DNA from: Streptococcus sp. S1
GTDB taxonomy: Bacteria > Bacillota > Bacilli > Lactobacillales > Streptococcaceae
Reading direction: 5' to 3'
NCBI RefSeq assembly: GCF_034137685.1
Contig: NZ_CP139418.1
Span: 1,577,001 to 1,641,000 of the forward strand
DNA length: 64,000 nt
Positions within the stretch are counted from its first letter, which is position 1. Each line of letters starts with the position of its first letter. Positions 1 to 9,369 of the stretch are shown here, one piece after another. A program made the translations under genes and the position numbers. The notes under the pieces were generated by a model. It saw only the letters and a program-made list of their open reading frames with translations, did no database searches and had not been told where the DNA came from.

Positions 1-1502
<1,502 letters not shown>

Positions 1503-1546
1503 ATAAAATCTTAATTTAGCCTTGAATTTACTGCATTCTTAGCATT

Positions 1547-1567
1547 AAAAAAAGGAGCCAAAGCTCC
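1547..1567 (-). terminator. Rho-independent terminator of queT
   Basis: Read on the minus strand, a GGAGC/GCTCC stem with a short loop is followed by seven T residues. It lies just past the queT stop codon and separates queT from ligA. Confidence 0.8.
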
Positions 1568-1573
1568 CTTTTC

Positions 1574-2083
1574 TTATTTTGTAAAATCGATCCGTTTAGA
1601 AAGTTGATTGATCACAATCGCTCCAAAAATCAAGGATGCAAATTCACCCAATCCCATGGTCAACCAGTTATAGAAGAATGGTTGGCCTTGAAGGTAATAA
1701 AGTTCCAAGGCAATCGTAAACATGGAGATGGAAAAGAAAATCGAAAACAAGAAATGGTCCAAGCGAATAAGACCGTCAAACAAGAACTTGTTTTTGAAAC
1801 GACTAAATAGAATGAGTCCAAGTCCTAAGAAGACAAAGGTTGAACCTCCACCGACAAAGACATCGATCCATCCAAAACTAAATAAGTTAGCAATCATACA
1901 ACCAAGAGTCACCCCAATCAAGTACTTCTTATTGTAAAAGGCTAAGAAATTCATCATCTCCGAAACACGGAATTGATAGCCATAATAGGCCATGGCATTG
2001 AGAGGAGGGGTAATCGTTAATACGATATAAATCGCGGCAACAATGGCAATTTGTGCCATATCACGAGCAGTTAACTGTTTCAT
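1574..2083 (-). CDS. queT: QueT family queuosine-precursor transporter (ECF S-component)
   Basis: The 169-residue protein has about five hydrophobic segments and the QueT/COG4708 look, including a conserved N-terminal RDMAQIAIVAAIY segment and an FRVSE motif after the first membrane span. The family is the substrate-binding S subunit of an energy-coupling-factor transporter thought to import queuosine precursors such as preQ1, and it works with a shared EcfAA'T module encoded elsewhere. Assignment is supported by the preQ1-II riboswitch directly upstream. The Shine-Dalgarno AAGGAGAA sits inside the riboswitch. It is transcribed alone, with its own promoter and terminator. Confidence 0.9.
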   Translation of the reverse strand: MKQLTARDMAQIAIVAAIYIVLTITPPLNAMAYYGYQFRVSEMMNFLAFYNKKYLIGVTLGCMIANLFSFGWIDVFVGGGSTFVFLGLGLILFSRFKNKFLFDGLIRLDHFLFSIFFSISMFTIALELYYLQGQPFFYNWLTMGLGEFASLIFGAIVINQLSKRIDFTK

Positions 2084-2086
2084 TTA

Positions 2087-2170
2087 TTCTCCTTTAGCGG
2101 TTTTCCCGCGTATAATATGCTTGGCGAAAGGATTTTAAGCACCAAGGGTTGAATAATTTATTTTTTCAAC
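2087..2170 (-). promoter_or_regulatory. preQ1-II (COG4708) riboswitch upstream of queT
   Basis: On the minus strand a GGTTGAA/TTCAACC hairpin (P1) is followed by CTTGGTGC, a short loop, GCCAAGCATATTA, a small GCGG/CCGC hairpin, and the AAGGAGAA ribosome binding site of queT. This matches the arrangement of the preQ1-II class, known from streptococci, where ligand binding folds a pseudoknot that hides the Shine-Dalgarno sequence. The element ends six bases from the queT ATG. Ligand specificity follows from the family and the downstream gene. Confidence 0.85.
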
Positions 2171-2176
2171 CTTTCA

Positions 2177-2185
2177 AGTATAGCA
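2177..2185 (-). promoter_or_regulatory. queT promoter, extended -10 TGcTATACT
   Basis: An extended -10 (TG, one base, TATACT) lies just upstream of the riboswitch P1 hairpin. No convincing -35 is visible. It sits back to back with the gtrA promoter. Confidence 0.55.
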
Positions 2186-2200
2186 TATTTTAAGGTTTTA

Positions 2201-2209
2201 TGGTAGACT
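2201..2209 (+). promoter_or_regulatory. Putative promoter of GtrA-family gene, extended -10 TGgTAGACT
   Basis: TG, one base, TAGACT is followed by six bases and then the ATG at 2216. No Shine-Dalgarno sequence fits between. Transcription would be expected to start at or next to the ATG. Confidence 0.45.
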
Positions 2210-2215
2210 AAATTT

Positions 2216-2659
2216 ATGAAAACACTAATTAAAAGATTTTTTGATAATGAGATTTTATCTTATCTATTTTTTGGAGTAGCAACAACCATTGTTTCCGTCG
2301 GAACCCGCCTCTTCATCTATCATGTGTCTCGTGATGAACGATTAGCGACAGCGATTGGAAACATTGCTGGGATCCTTTTTGCCTTTGCGACCAATGATAC
2401 CATCGTCTTTAAGCAAGAGAGAAAAGGCTGGTTTCAGCGCCTAATCCGATTTGCGATTGCGCGCTCTGGGACCTTTATACTGGACATGGCCTTAACAGAA
2501 ATCTTTGTCAAGCAATTCCCAGGAATTATCGGGCAATTTGTCCACAATAACAAAAGCCAGATCAATCTAATCGAAACCCTCTTTGCACAAGTGGCCATTG
2601 TGGTCCTCAATTACGTCTTTAGTAAACTCTTCGTCTTTAAAAATAAAAACAAGGCTTGA
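2216..2659 (+). CDS. GtrA family membrane protein
   Basis: The 147-residue protein has four predicted membrane spans and the GtrA fold signature (LSYLFFGVATT near the start, FATNDTIVFK after the second span, VLNYVFSKLFVFK at the end). GtrA proteins are small membrane partners of polyprenyl-phosphate glycosyltransferases and are thought to help move lipid-linked sugars across the membrane. No glycosyltransferase is adjacent, but a GtrB-like enzyme lies in this window at 27086-28012; pairing the two is inference. The gene is divergent from queT and stands alone. The start lacks a ribosome binding site and may be leaderless. Confidence 0.85.
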   Translation: MKTLIKRFFDNEILSYLFFGVATTIVSVGTRLFIYHVSRDERLATAIGNIAGILFAFATNDTIVFKQERKGWFQRLIRFAIARSGTFILDMALTEIFVKQFPGIIGQFVHNNKSQINLIETLFAQVAIVVLNYVFSKLFVFKNKNKA

Positions 2660-2685
2660 AACGATTGTTTCAGCCTTATTCTTTT
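2651..2685. terminator. Bidirectional terminator between gtrA-family gene and B3/B4 gene
   Basis: An AAGGC-TGAAAC stem pairs with GTTTCA-GCCTT around a four-base loop. T-rich runs follow on both strands, so it can serve both convergent genes. It overlaps the last codons of the upstream gene. Confidence 0.8.
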
Positions 2686-3391
2686 AAACTTCTATACTTG
2701 CATGCTCTGCACTTAATTGATAGATGGTGCCTTCAACCCCAAAATAATCCTTGGCTAGATCTTTCAATTCCTGCATGGCTGTTTGAGCCCGTTTGGCCTG
2801 CTCCTCATTGATGGCTTCAATAACCAGGATAGCGTCCTTGGTATCTTCTGTTAGCATGGTTCTTTGAGCCTCACGCCAATTCAAGCAACGACAAACGGCT
2901 CCTTCTTGGTCGTAGTAGATGATCTCCCCTTCCAAAGCTGGCGAATCTTCTTCAGCTCCTAACGGAAAGAAAGGTTCGCCTCCTTTCGCTTGTCCTAGAG
3001 AGAGTCCCCCCACCAATTTATCCATATCTTCTCCCCCACAAGGAAGGGCATAAGCCATAGACACACTATTGTAAAGATCCACCAAAGGATTAATCGGATA
3101 GAATTCACGTCCCTGATGAACCCGTTTTAAGAGTGCCTCGATGGAAGATCGGGCTCCTTTTTTTGTTTTAAACTTGCTAAAAGCTTGGCGCCACTCTTGA
3201 ACGAACTCACTCTGGGTATAGTTTTCTTCATCGATAAATTCCCATGCTCGCTTGGCACCCTTGTCCAACAATTCTTTGAAATAAGGATCCTTGGCTTCAT
3301 CTACTGTATTATCAATGCCATACAAGGACATCACTGTAATTCTAGCTGTTGGGAATAAATCCCAAAAAGCTTGATCGACTGTCACTTTCAT
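2684..3391 (-). CDS. B3/B4 domain protein (tRNA-synthetase editing-like)
   Basis: The 235-residue protein matches the stand-alone B3/B4 domain family (COG3382), related to the B3/B4 editing domain of phenylalanyl-tRNA synthetase beta chains. The central INPLVDLYNSVSMAYALP motif is characteristic. In the synthetase the domain clears mischarged tRNA, but no such activity is proven for the free proteins. It overlaps the upstream MarR gene by four bases (ATGA), so the two are translated from one mRNA and the protein is probably under that regulator's control. It ends in the bidirectional terminator. Confidence 0.8.
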   Translation of the reverse strand: MKVTVDQAFWDLFPTARITVMSLYGIDNTVDEAKDPYFKELLDKGAKRAWEFIDEENYTQSEFVQEWRQAFSKFKTKKGARSSIEALLKRVHQGREFYPINPLVDLYNSVSMAYALPCGGEDMDKLVGGLSLGQAKGGEPFFPLGAEEDSPALEGEIIYYDQEGAVCRCLNWREAQRTMLTEDTKDAILVIEAINEEQAKRAQTAMQELKDLAKDYFGVEGTIYQLSAEHASIEV

Positions 3392-3852
3392 TGCTTTACC
3401 TCACTATAATTTCTTTTTTGACCTTTTTTAACTAGCTCCCAATCCAAGGTGATATTCTCACGAACTCGGATGAGATACTCCTCTAACTGTGAGACTTCTT
3501 CTTTTGAAAATCCTTTTAAGGCAGTTTTTTCAGAGTAAAGATGCTCCCCTAAAATGAAGGGGTAAATCTTCTTGCCTTTTTCAGTTAATTCCCATTCCTT
3601 GGTTTTGAGGTTTTCACCCCTTGGGCGCTGTTGAATCAAGCCTCGTTCTTCTAGTTTTTTTACGGATCGGGCAACAGTTGAGCGATCTACTTTTAAGAGC
3701 TCAGAGAGTTCTTCCTGAATCATTCCAGGTTGCTCCGCAATTCGCACCAAGTAAAGGTATTGACCACGCGCCAGATCCAAATCTCGAAATTCAATATTTG
3801 CTATAGAATCCAGTGCTCGCGCAATGATGCCAATCTCACGCAAAATACTCAT
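3388..3852 (-). CDS. MarR family transcriptional regulator
   Basis: The 154-residue protein is a winged-helix regulator of MarR type: the recognition helix is in VDRSTVARSVKKLEERGLI and the wing contains RPRGENLKTKEWELTEKG. A strong Shine-Dalgarno (AAAGGAGG) precedes ATG. It is the first gene of a two-gene operon with the B3/B4 protein. A near-perfect inverted repeat of TTTTTGTTGCA arms lies over its own promoter, so autoregulation is likely. The ligand cannot be read from sequence. Confidence 0.9.
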   Translation of the reverse strand: MSILREIGIIARALDSIANIEFRDLDLARGQYLYLVRIAEQPGMIQEELSELLKVDRSTVARSVKKLEERGLIQQRPRGENLKTKEWELTEKGKKIYPFILGEHLYSEKTALKGFSKEEVSQLEEYLIRVRENITLDWELVKKGQKRNYSEVKQ

Positions 3853-3878
3853 CTCACTCCTCCTTTCCTATTGACAAT

Positions 3879-3913
3879 AGCATAACACATTTTTGTTGCA
3901 AATGCAACAAAAA
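3879..3913 (-). promoter_or_regulatory. marR promoter with 24-bp palindromic operator
   Basis: On the minus strand the promoter reads TTGCAT, 17 bases, TATGCT. Positions 3890-3913 form an inverted repeat with two 11-bp perfect arms (TTTTTGTTGCA) and a two-base centre, covering the -35 and spacer. This is the expected position and symmetry for an autorepressing MarR dimer. Confidence 0.75.
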
Positions 3914-3924
3914 TAGATAACAAA

Positions 3925-4103
3925 AAAAGAGGCTGGGACAAAAGTTCTAGCCTCTCAATTATTTTTGAATTGTCGAGCAAGACGCAGTGGTTGAGTGGGC
4001 TCTACTACGCTGATCTCATCAGCTTTTACAGCCCTACTAAACTGTGCGGAGGTGGGACGACGAAATCGAATTCTAACGAATTACCGATTTCTGTCCCACT
4101 CTC
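3925..4103 (-). repeat. Structured 179-bp dispersed repeat, copy A
   Basis: This block is about 94% identical, with no gaps, to 58142-58320. It ends two bases after the yihY stop codon. Read on the minus strand it gives a long hairpin (arms GTGGGAC and GAAATCG), a middle GCTGAT/ATCAGC hairpin and a last GAGGCT/AGCCTC hairpin followed by a T run, so the distal end works as a terminator for yihY. No coding frame is credible. Differences between copies lie mainly in loops and linkers. Confidence 0.85.
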
Positions 4104-4105
4104 CC

Positions 4106-5077
4106 TTATTCCTTTTTATCTTTTTTTATCAAGCGTAACCGTCGCTTTAATGTTTGTGAAGCTTCTTTATGCCGAAAGGCTACTTCTTCTGTTTTTAATT
4201 TGGAGACAATTTCTCCATTGCGTGTTTGGAACTTGGCTTCTCTAGCAAACTGGATACTAGCGTTTAAAATACAACCAATAATCATGATTTTAGCTACCAA
4301 GATGAACCAGAACATAATGACCGCTAGGACGACCGAACCGAAGAAACGAGCATCTAAGAAATGACTCACATAACGATCCACATATTTCCAAAAGATATTC
4401 AAGATCGCATACAGGACTGCAACAACAAAGGTCGCCCCTGGCAATACATATCTAAATTTCGGAATTTTGACATTTGGAAGGGTGTAATAGAGCAAGACCA
4501 GACTGACAAAAAGCAAGAGATAGATGGTCGGCTCTGTCAAATTCAGTAAGCGCACATAAATCGTCCGATCAAATGAAAAGGTCTGATAGAGATAACGAAC
4601 GATCATTTTCCCAAACATGGAAAGGATCAGCGAGAGTCCGAACAAGCCCTGCAAGGCAAAACTGATCAGAAAGCTAAAGAGTCGCCCCCAGATAATACCA
4701 CGCTCCTTTTCCACCCCATAACTCTTGTTATAGGCTTTTTGGAGGTAGGCAATGCTCTGAGAGAAGATCCACAAAGCAGAAATAATCGAGAAACTCAGTA
4801 AGCCTGTTGACGGTTTGGTCAAGACACTCGAAATCATCTGTGCCACTATTCTATATAAGGACGCTGGCAAGACTTTTTGTAAGCTCAAAAGAATCTGGGT
4901 AGGACGAATATGAAAGTAAGGCAGAATATTGGCTGCAATCAGCATCAAAGGGAAAATAGAGATCAGCAAATAATAGGCTACAGCAATGCTGGTGATATCA
5001 GACTCTGCACTCTGATAAAACCGCACGAAGCCCTTTATAAATGGCTGTCCCAGTACTTTTTGTAGGACCTTTTTCAT
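4106..5077 (-). CDS. YihY/virulence factor BrkB family membrane protein
   Basis: The 323-residue protein has about six membrane spans and the YihY/BrkB pattern: DITSIAVAYYLLISIFPLML in span 1, a gap of loop segments, then a C-terminal hydrophobic block ending near residue 285 and a basic tail rich in Lys/Arg. The family was once annotated as ribonuclease BN, which is wrong; its real role is unknown. A strong ribosome binding site (GGAGGTGA) precedes ATG. Downstream it runs straight into the structured repeat, which supplies its terminator. Confidence 0.88.
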   Translation of the reverse strand: MKKVLQKVLGQPFIKGFVRFYQSAESDITSIAVAYYLLISIFPLMLIAANILPYFHIRPTQILLSLQKVLPASLYRIVAQMISSVLTKPSTGLLSFSIISALWIFSQSIAYLQKAYNKSYGVEKERGIIWGRLFSFLISFALQGLFGLSLILSMFGKMIVRYLYQTFSFDRTIYVRLLNLTEPTIYLLLFVSLVLLYYTLPNVKIPKFRYVLPGATFVVAVLYAILNIFWKYVDRYVSHFLDARFFGSVVLAVIMFWFILVAKIMIIGCILNASIQFAREAKFQTRNGEIVSKLKTEEVAFRHKEASQTLKRRLRLIKKDKKE

Positions 5078-5159
5078 TCGTCACCTCCCCATTTTACTAA
5101 AAAAGAGCAAAGAGCGAAACCAGACACTTGCCTTCAGCTCCATTCTTTCCTCTCTAGTT

Positions 5160-6020
5160 TTAATATGTTCCTTCTTCACCTTGACTAGTCAGGATCACTG
5201 GACCATCTTTTGTAATCACAAATTGATGCTCGTATTGACAAGAAAGGCCACCGTCGAGTGTCTTATGGGCCCAACCAGTTTCCATATCTGTATCAATCTC
5301 CCAAGTACCGGTATTAATCATTGGCTCAATCGTCAAGACCATCCCTTCACGTAAGCGAAGACCGCGTCCAGCACGACCATAATGTGGGACCATTGGTTCT
5401 TCATGCATGGTAGGTCCGACACCGTGTCCGACCAAGTCACGCACCACGCCATAGCCTTTGCTTTCCGCATACTCTTGAATCGCTGCACCAATATCTCCCA
5501 ACCGATTGCCAACGACCGCTTTCTCAATTCCCTTATAGAGACATTCTTTGGTCACGTCCATCAAATCTTTGACTTCTTGCGAAACATTTCCCACCGCATA
5601 AGCCCAGCAAGAGTCCGCCAAGCCACCACTATAAGACTCCGTGTATTTCTTCATTTGCGACACATTATCAAAATCTAATTTTGAAACATCCAAAACAGAC
5701 TTATCCAGTGGTTCAGACAAGACCATATCCACCTTGAGGAGATCCCCATCTTTGAGAATGACGTGACGTGGAAAAGCATGGGCTACTTCGTCATTCAAAC
5801 CACAGCAAGTCGCATAAGGATAGTCCATGAGACTACCTTCTACACCGATCTGAAGTGGCAAGACATTGGCTTCTTTACAGCGTCGACGGACATATTCTTC
5901 TACTTCCCAAAGGTCAAGCCCTGGCTTGATCAAGTCACGCAATCCAATATGGATGCTGGCAAGGAAATCTCCTGCACGATCCATGGCTTCAATTTCACGT
6001 TGTGATTTTAATGTAATCAT
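5160..6020 (-). CDS. map: Type I methionine aminopeptidase
   Basis: The enzyme removes the initiator methionine from nascent proteins. The 286-residue protein has the pita-bread fold motifs HGVGPTMHEEP and LTIEPMI. The first metal-ligand aspartates (in LKVDMVLS and LADSCWAY) are separated by an insert of about 27 residues, a feature described for streptococcal MetAPs, where most bacterial enzymes have a short loop. The start follows GAGGAGACA. It is just downstream of spxR (20-base gap) and probably shares its transcript. Confidence 0.95.
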   Translation of the reverse strand: MITLKSQREIEAMDRAGDFLASIHIGLRDLIKPGLDLWEVEEYVRRRCKEANVLPLQIGVEGSLMDYPYATCCGLNDEVAHAFPRHVILKDGDLLKVDMVLSEPLDKSVLDVSKLDFDNVSQMKKYTESYSGGLADSCWAYAVGNVSQEVKDLMDVTKECLYKGIEKAVVGNRLGDIGAAIQEYAESKGYGVVRDLVGHGVGPTMHEEPMVPHYGRAGRGLRLREGMVLTIEPMINTGTWEIDTDMETGWAHKTLDGGLSCQYEHQFVITKDGPVILTSQGEEGTY

Positions 6021-6040
6021 TGTCTCCTCATTTCTTTTGT

Positions 6041-7318
6041 TTAATTAATCTTAATCGTAATGGTTGCTTTTGCGACTAGCTGCAGATCTAAATACAAGCT
6101 AAAATCAACCAAGGCCGAACGTCTGGTTCGCTGAACAAGCTGTGGTTCAATGCGGATCACATCATCCATCTGTACGGCCTGTAAAAAATTGATGATTAAC
6201 TGTTCGACAATCAAGCTACGCCCACTGTGTTGCATCATCTTGCGAACAACCTTCATCAGCACTTCGATCATCACCCCATTGGCCAAAACACCGCTTTTCT
6301 CCAGCATACTTGGCTCCACTGTGAATTGGTAATGGTCGTTCTCTGTTTGAATCTTTTGACCAATCTGCTCACTAAAGGTTGGTAAGCTCGAAAACTGCAC
6401 CTTGCTAATCCGATCCATGACATCCCGACGCGTAATAACACCCAGCAAGGTCTGGTTATTACGAACAACAGGAATCATTTCATAATCTTCAGCGATCATC
6501 CGTTGGCTAATCGTCGCAATGCTGGTGGACAAATTAGTGGTAAAAATGGTCCGTGACATCACCTTATCAAGGGTCGTCTGAGGCGCCTTATCTCCAGCAT
6601 CTCTCATGGTTACGACGCCCACTACCATCTGGTGCTGATTGACAACCGGAAAACGACTAAAGCGATTCTTTCGAACCAAATCTAAATAATCCCGGACCGT
6701 ATCCGTCTCAGAAAGATAACCATACTCATGGAAGGGCCGATAGACCTGTTCCACTGTCAAGATATCCGTCTTGATCTGCATGTTAGACAAGGCCTTATTG
6801 ATCATGGTCGCGACGGTATAGGTATCGTGTGAAGTTCGGATTACTGGGATTTGTACCTGATTGGCCAGATCGATCACATCCTCACTGACCTCAAAGCCAC
6901 CTGTCACTAAGACCGCATTGTCATGCTTAAGTGCCAATCGTTGGATGTTAGTGCGGTCTCCCACGATCAAAAGCCCACCTTCAGACACATAGTCAAGAAC
7001 GTGCTTTTCTGTCATAGCACCGATGTAAAATTTATTAAATTCTTTTTCGAGCCCCTCTTCACCAGCTAATATTTCAGAACCAGTGATTTCTAAAATTTCC
7101 CGATAGGTCAAATGCTCTAGTACAGCTTTTTGCGATTTGACACGGATGGTCCCGCTTCTAGGACGCGTTTCGACAATTCCTTGATTTTCAGCTTCTTTAA
7201 TGGCACGATAGGCTGTCCCATCACTGACATTCAAAAAATTGGAGATACTGCGGACACTGACCCGTTTCCCAATCGGTAATTTTTCGAGATAGTCTAAAAT
7301 CTCTTGGTGTTTACTCAT
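6041..7318 (-). CDS. spxR: CBS-HotDog domain transcription factor SpxR
   Basis: The 425-residue protein has an N-terminal winged helix (about 1-60), a DRTGG domain (about 70-185), two CBS domains (about 190-310) and a C-terminal HotDog thioesterase-like domain (about 320-425). This order is the signature of SpxR, which in Streptococcus pneumoniae activates spxB and responds to metabolic state, probably through nucleotide binding by the CBS pair. It overlaps the acetyltransferase gene upstream by eight bases and is followed by map, so the three are likely co-transcribed. Whether it controls an spxB homologue here cannot be told. Confidence 0.92.
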   Translation of the reverse strand: MSKHQEILDYLEKLPIGKRVSVRSISNFLNVSDGTAYRAIKEAENQGIVETRPRSGTIRVKSQKAVLEHLTYREILEITGSEILAGEEGLEKEFNKFYIGAMTEKHVLDYVSEGGLLIVGDRTNIQRLALKHDNAVLVTGGFEVSEDVIDLANQVQIPVIRTSHDTYTVATMINKALSNMQIKTDILTVEQVYRPFHEYGYLSETDTVRDYLDLVRKNRFSRFPVVNQHQMVVGVVTMRDAGDKAPQTTLDKVMSRTIFTTNLSTSIATISQRMIAEDYEMIPVVRNNQTLLGVITRRDVMDRISKVQFSSLPTFSEQIGQKIQTENDHYQFTVEPSMLEKSGVLANGVMIEVLMKVVRKMMQHSGRSLIVEQLIINFLQAVQMDDVIRIEPQLVQRTRRSALVDFSLYLDLQLVAKATITIKIN

Positions 7319-7862
7319 AAAAGTCCCCTCTACCTAGGCGGAAATCATAATAATCGCGCATTTTACGCGTATAGCGGTCACTCCCTTTGAATTGACGAAA
7401 GAGACGAAAACCAGCCTTTAAAGCGACCTTTTGACTCCCTGCATTTTCAACATGGGTGACAATCTTAAGCTCCTTCAGTTGAAATTTTTCAAATGATAGG
7501 TAGGCCAACTCTTTGACCGCTTCTGTCATCAGACCCTTTCCCCAAAAATCTTTGCGTAAAAAGTAGCCTAACTCAGCCTCACCCTTGATTTCATCCAACT
7601 TTTCAAACTTGATGGAGCCAACCATCTGATTGGTTTCCTTATCACAGATGGCCCAAACTCCCAAAGGATTTTTCATGAAATAGTTGGCAAGTACATATTG
7701 AGTTTCAGCAAGATCGGCTTGTGCAGGAAAGATAAATTGTAGGTTATCAGGATTCGAAGCAATCTTATAAAAATCTTCCGCATCCTCAAAGAGAAAAGGT
7801 CGTAAATACAACCTTTGTGTTTCAATTAGTGAATAGGCAGCTAAGTGCGTCCAAATATTCAT
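7311..7862 (-). CDS. GNAT family N-acetyltransferase (RimJ/RimL type)
   Basis: The protein has the RimJ/RimL-like GNAT fold: ETQRLYLRPFLFEDAEDFY at the N-terminus, ELGYFLRKDFWGKGLMTEAV as the acetyl-CoA pyrophosphate loop, and ENAGSQKVALKAGF near the end. The target is not predictable. The start is set at MNIWTHL (183 residues) because GGAG lies six bases before that ATG; an in-frame ATG four codons earlier has no ribosome binding site. It overlaps spxR by eight bases. Confidence 0.88.
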   Translation of the reverse strand: MNIWTHLAAYSLIETQRLYLRPFLFEDAEDFYKIASNPDNLQFIFPAQADLAETQYVLANYFMKNPLGVWAICDKETNQMVGSIKFEKLDEIKGEAELGYFLRKDFWGKGLMTEAVKELAYLSFEKFQLKELKIVTHVENAGSQKVALKAGFRLFRQFKGSDRYTRKMRDYYDFRLGRGDFYE

Positions 7863-7918
7863 GTCAAACTCCATTGTTCGTGTATCCAGCCGCCACTATC
7901 AGATCCCTAGTTCGGTCA

Positions 7919-9178
7919 CTATTCCTCTACCAACTGGATATCTGCTCCAAGTTGGGTCAATTTATGAATAATATCTGAATACCCGCGAAGGATGTATTCC
8001 ACATTTGTAATTTCTGTTGTTCCAGAAGCCATCAGACCTGCGATCACTAAAGCCGCACCAGCTCGAAGATCCGTCGCTTTCACACTGGATCCTGTCAATT
8101 GATTTGGCCCTTCATAGATAATGTGGTCGTTCAAGGTCGAAATAGTGGCCCCCATTTTAGCCAATTCTGGCACATGGTTGACCCGCTTTTCATAAATCGT
8201 ATCAACGATTCGACCACGTCCTGCTGCTGTTAAGAGTAAAGGTGTGATCGGTTGTTGCAAATCAGTCGCAAAACCAGGATAAGGAGACGTTTTGATCTGG
8301 ATCGCCTTCAAGCCCGTCTGCTTTTCTACAAAGATGCTATCTTCAGAAATGGTCATACGCACACCCATTTCCTCTAACTTGGCAATATAGCTCTCTAAAT
8401 GCTCATACAGGACATTGTTGATCTGGATACCTTCTCCGATAGCAGCTGCAAGGGCAATATAGGTTCCAGCTTCGATGCGATCTGGAATCACCTGATGTCT
8501 CGTTCCATGCAACTGTGGAACACCATCAATGATAATAATGTCTGTCCCTGCTCCCCGAATATGGGCTCCCATGTTGTTGAGCAAGGTCACCACATCGATA
8601 ATCTCGGGTTCTCGCGCAGCATTTTCAATCACTGTCCGTCCCTTAGCTTTGACCGCCGCCAAAATCGTATTGATCGTTGCACCGACACTAACTGTATCCA
8701 TGTAGATGTTAGCTCCTTGAAGAGGCCGACCTTCAGTTGCAAGCTTCATACTAGAGCCATCCATAGTCATAGTGGCTCCCATCGCTTCAAAGGCCTTCAA
8801 ATGCAAATCAATCGGACGTGGGCCAAGGTCACACCCACCAGGAAGCCCAACCGTTGCTTGACCATAGCGCCCTAACAAGCTGCCATAGAAATAATAGGAA
8901 GCTCGCAGACTATTGATCTTTCCAAATGGCATAGGCATATTCTTCACTCCACGTGGATCAATGATCAAGCTGTCTTCATTGCGCTCAATCTTAGCCCCCA
9001 TGATGGTCATGATTTCAATCAGACTCGCCACGTCGGAGATATCCGGTACTCCGTCAAGGGTCACGATATCATCCGCCAGAATGGTCGCCGGAATCAGGGC
9101 TACTACGCTATTTTTTGCACCACTAATGGACACCTCTCCTTTTAGAGGGCGACCACCATTTATTACAATTTTTTTCAT
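7919..9178 (-). CDS. murA: UDP-N-acetylglucosamine 1-carboxyvinyltransferase
   Basis: MurA transfers enolpyruvate from PEP to UDP-GlcNAc, the first committed step of peptidoglycan synthesis, and is the fosfomycin target. The 419-residue protein has the two-domain EPSP-synthase fold, with SGAKNS near residue 20 and the active-site cysteine in [15 protein letters not shown]. Low-GC Gram-positives often carry two paralogues (MurA/MurZ); I cannot tell which one this is. The ribosome binding site is weak: only TAATAAG precedes the ATG. The leader is about 85 bases. Confidence 0.96.
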   Translation of the reverse strand: MKKIVINGGRPLKGEVSISGAKNSVVALIPATILADDIVTLDGVPDISDVASLIEIMTIMGAKIERNEDSLIIDPRGVKNMPMPFGKINSLRASYYFYGSLLGRYGQATVGLPGGCDLGPRPIDLHLKAFEAMGATMTMDGSSMKLATEGRPLQGANIYMDTVSVGATINTILAAVKAKGRTVIENAAREPEIIDVVTLLNNMGAHIRGAGTDIIIIDGVPQLHGTRHQVIPDRIEAGTYIALAAAIGEGIQINNVLYEHLESYIAKLEEMGVRMTISEDSIFVEKQTGLKAIQIKTSPYPGFATDLQQPITPLLLTAAGRGRIVDTIYEKRVNHVPELAKMGATISTLNDHIIYEGPNQLTGSSVKATDLRAGAALVIAGLMASGTTEITNVEYILRGYSDIIHKLTQLGADIQLVEE

Positions 9179-9272
9179 CTTATTAATTTATTAGTTCTTT
9201 CAAGTCTTTTTCCTTTTACTATCGTTTTTTTAACGGAAATAAAAGGGACAACGTATTCAAAATACTGCATCT

Positions 9273-9281
9273 ATTATACCA
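9273..9281 (-). promoter_or_regulatory. murA promoter, extended -10 TGgTATAAT
   Basis: A consensus TATAAT with an upstream TG lies about 95 bases before the murA start. The -35 is poor. The untranslated leader contains an A/T-rich stretch and no recognised riboswitch. Confidence 0.6.
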
Positions 9282-9322
9282 CAGATCGCCCTATTTTTCC
9301 ATCTGTAGGAATTTTCAAAACG

Positions 9323-9352
9323 AAAAAAAGCTAGGATCATCTTGACCCTAAC
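9323..9352 (-). terminator. Terminator of metK
   Basis: Minus-strand stem GTTAGGgTC/GAtCCTAGC with a five-base loop, then seven T residues, just past the metK stop. Confidence 0.8.
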
Positions 9353-9369
9353 TTTTCCATTTCAACTAA

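Noticed and set aside
3970..4245. Open frame on the plus strand crossing repeat copy A and the yihY end
   Set aside because: It has no ribosome binding site, half of it lies antisense to yihY, and the matching frame in repeat copy B differs and ends early.
8399..8875. 158-codon frame antisense to murA
   Set aside because: It is a shadow of the murA codon pattern, with no ribosome binding site or family resemblance.
7919..9178. Naming this gene murZ or murA2
   Set aside because: Two paralogues exist in many low-GC Gram-positives and I cannot distinguish them without the second copy, so only murA is given.
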